From: Sulfitobacter sp. SK011
GTDB lineage: Bacteria; Pseudomonadota; Alphaproteobacteria; Rhodobacterales; Rhodobacteraceae
Assembly (NCBI RefSeq): GCF_003352065.1
Contig: NZ_CP025803.1
Span: forward strand, 1,777,574 to 1,841,573
Direction: 5' to 3'
DNA: 64,000 nucleotides
Shown: in pieces, positions 63,109 to 64,000 of the stretch
How positions within the stretch are numbered: the first letter of the stretch is position 1
How the letters are laid out: the number at the start of each line of letters is the position of its first letter
Notes under the pieces: generated by a model
Told to the model about the DNA's origin: nothing
What the model saw: only the letters and a program-made list of their open reading frames with translations
Databases searched by the model: none
Translations under genes and position numbers: made by a program

Positions 63109-64000
63109 ATGGCACGACGGCTGGCAGCAATATTAATAGCAGACGTGGTCGGTTATTCGCGTTTGATGAGCGAGAATGAAGCAGGCACTTTGGCGGCATT
63201 GCGGGCACACTGGACTGAAGTGTTTGATCCGGTCGTCGCTGACAAGCGTGGACGGATTGTAAAGATGATGGGTGACGGAGCGCTTGTAGAGTTTTCAAGC
63301 GCCGTCGATGCAGTCGACGCGGCATTGTCGATACAGCGACGCAGTATCAAAGCGAACGGCAAAATTCGACTTCGGATCGGTGTTAATCTCGGAGATATTA
63401 TTGTCGACGGCGATGACATTTTCGGTGATGGTGTGAACGTAGCCGCCCGACTTGAAGCGCTGGCGGAGCCTGACGGAATATGCGTTTCTTCACTTGTGCG
63501 TGAGAGTGTCGGAAATCGGGTTGAAGCAGATTTTGTTGACGCAGGTGAGCACGACATCAAGGGGCTAGAGCATCCGCTCAGGTTATTCCGCTGGCCCGCG
63601 AAGGGTGCGGTCCAGGTAAAGCAAGAAAAACCGTCTATTGCTGTTCTGCCCTTCCAAAACTTGTCGAGCGACGCGGAGGATGAGTATTTTTCCGAAGGTG
63701 TGGCAGACGACATTGCCACTGACTTGTCTAAAATATCAGGACTTGTTGTCATTGCTCGCAATGCGACCCGGGAATACAAAAACAGCTCTTTTTCCGCCAG
63801 CCAAGCAGCGCGTGAGCTTGGTGCTCGGTATGTTCTTGAGGGTAGTGTGCGCAGGGGTGGTGGCCGAGTCCGCGTCAACGCCAATCTAATAGATACAGAT
63901 AATTCCAACCAACTGTGGGCGGATCGGTTCGACGGAGAGTTGGCGGAAGTTTTCGACTTTCAAGACCGTATCACTGAAAGCATTGTTGCCAAATTGGCAG
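63109..64000 (+). CDS. Class III adenylate/guanylate cyclase, C-terminus cut by window edge
   Basis: ATG 63109 follows AGGAGCGGGA. The visible 297 residues hold the cyclase domain with metal Asp in ILIADVVGYSRLMSENEAG, KMMGDGALVEF and FGDGVNVAARLEALAEPDG, followed by a TolB-like segment (PSIAVLPFQNLSSDAEDEYF, and ARYVLEGSVRRGGGRVRVNA). A TPR region probably follows beyond the window. It is a paralogue of the cyclase at 29.5 kb in the same domain order. Confidence 0.9.
   Translation, partial: MARRLAAILIADVVGYSRLMSENEAGTLAALRAHWTEVFDPVVADKRGRIVKMMGDGALVEFSSAVDAVDAALSIQRRSIKANGKIRLRIGVNLGDIIVDGDDIFGDGVNVAARLEALAEPDGICVSSLVRESVGNRVEADFVDAGEHDIKGLEHPLRLFRWPAKGAVQVKQEKPSIAVLPFQNLSSDAEDEYFSEGVADDIATDLSKISGLVVIARNATREYKNSSFSASQAARELGARYVLEGSVRRGGGRVRVNANLIDTDNSNQLWADRFDGELAEVFDFQDRITESIVAKLA

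Noticed and set aside
1..64000. CRISPR array, rRNA genes, complete tRNA genes
   Set aside because: None seen: no regularly spaced repeats and no rRNA-like sequence on reading through the window.

Overview
The window looks like chromosomal DNA of a marine alphaproteobacterium of the family Rhodobacteraceae (Roseobacter group). This is inferred from gene content and order: a cbb3 oxidase operon beside uspA and fnrL, a tauKLM-uspA-tauXY-xsc-tauZ taurine cluster, a divergent urtABCDE/ureDABCEFG urea locus, choXWV, a fused MrpA/B antiporter, and a DUF1127 gene pair followed by what looks like a cuckoo/CcsR-type anti-Shine-Dalgarno small RNA. Species cannot be read from the sequence.

Layout. 0-1 kb (minus): a cut-off GNAT acetyltransferase, a two-hairpin small RNA with CCUCC-type loops, and two overlapping DUF1127 genes. 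1.1-2.4 kb: a LysR regulator and a carboxymuconolactone-decarboxylase-like protein. 2.5-8.4 kb (minus): urea ABC importer urtABCDE. 8.7-13.8 kb (plus): urease operon ureD-A-(small His-rich membrane protein)-B-C-E-F-G; the ureD 5' end is irregular. 13.8-15.6 kb: a gene-poor stretch, a LysR regulator and a divergent small gene. 15.8-21.1 kb: ccoNOQP, a universal stress protein and fnrL around a near-perfect FNR box. 21.2-24.5 kb: an MscS-type channel coupled to a membrane-anchored 2Fe-2S protein. 24.7-27.6 kb: choline/betaine importer choXWV. 27.6-36.4 kb: thioesterase, periplasmic rhodanese, SpoIIAA-like protein, an adenylate cyclase with TPRs, a PLP decarboxylase, cysteine synthase, a secreted protein of unknown function and a divergent winged-helix/TPR regulator. 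36.5-42.5 kb: Mrp Na+/H+ antiporter (A/B fused, then C-G). 42.6-44.3 kb: a YihY protein and a cupin. 44.3-54.3 kb: a taurine catabolic regulon with divergent tauR.

54.55 kb to the right end is an accessory region. It starts at the 3' half of a tRNA-Thr(UGU) gene next to a tyrosine integrase, an AlpA-like protein and a 286-residue protein of unknown function. It continues through about 1.4 kb without genes but with striking inverted and direct repeats, then decayed genes (umuC 3' end, an MFS transporter, an IS5-type transposase) mixed with intact small genes (GNAT, a small monooxygenase-like protein, a 59-residue protein, a MAPEG protein) and a second adenylate cyclase that runs off the end. 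No intact tRNA-Thr was found to the right, so the right boundary of the element is not in the window or has been lost.

Functionally the core genes suit a marine heterotroph. Urea and taurine serve as nitrogen, carbon and sulfur sources; choline/betaine uptake and the Na+/H+ antiporter handle osmotic and ionic stress; the cbb3 oxidase under FnrL handles low oxygen. The left-end small RNA probably acts in a general stress response at the post-transcriptional level.
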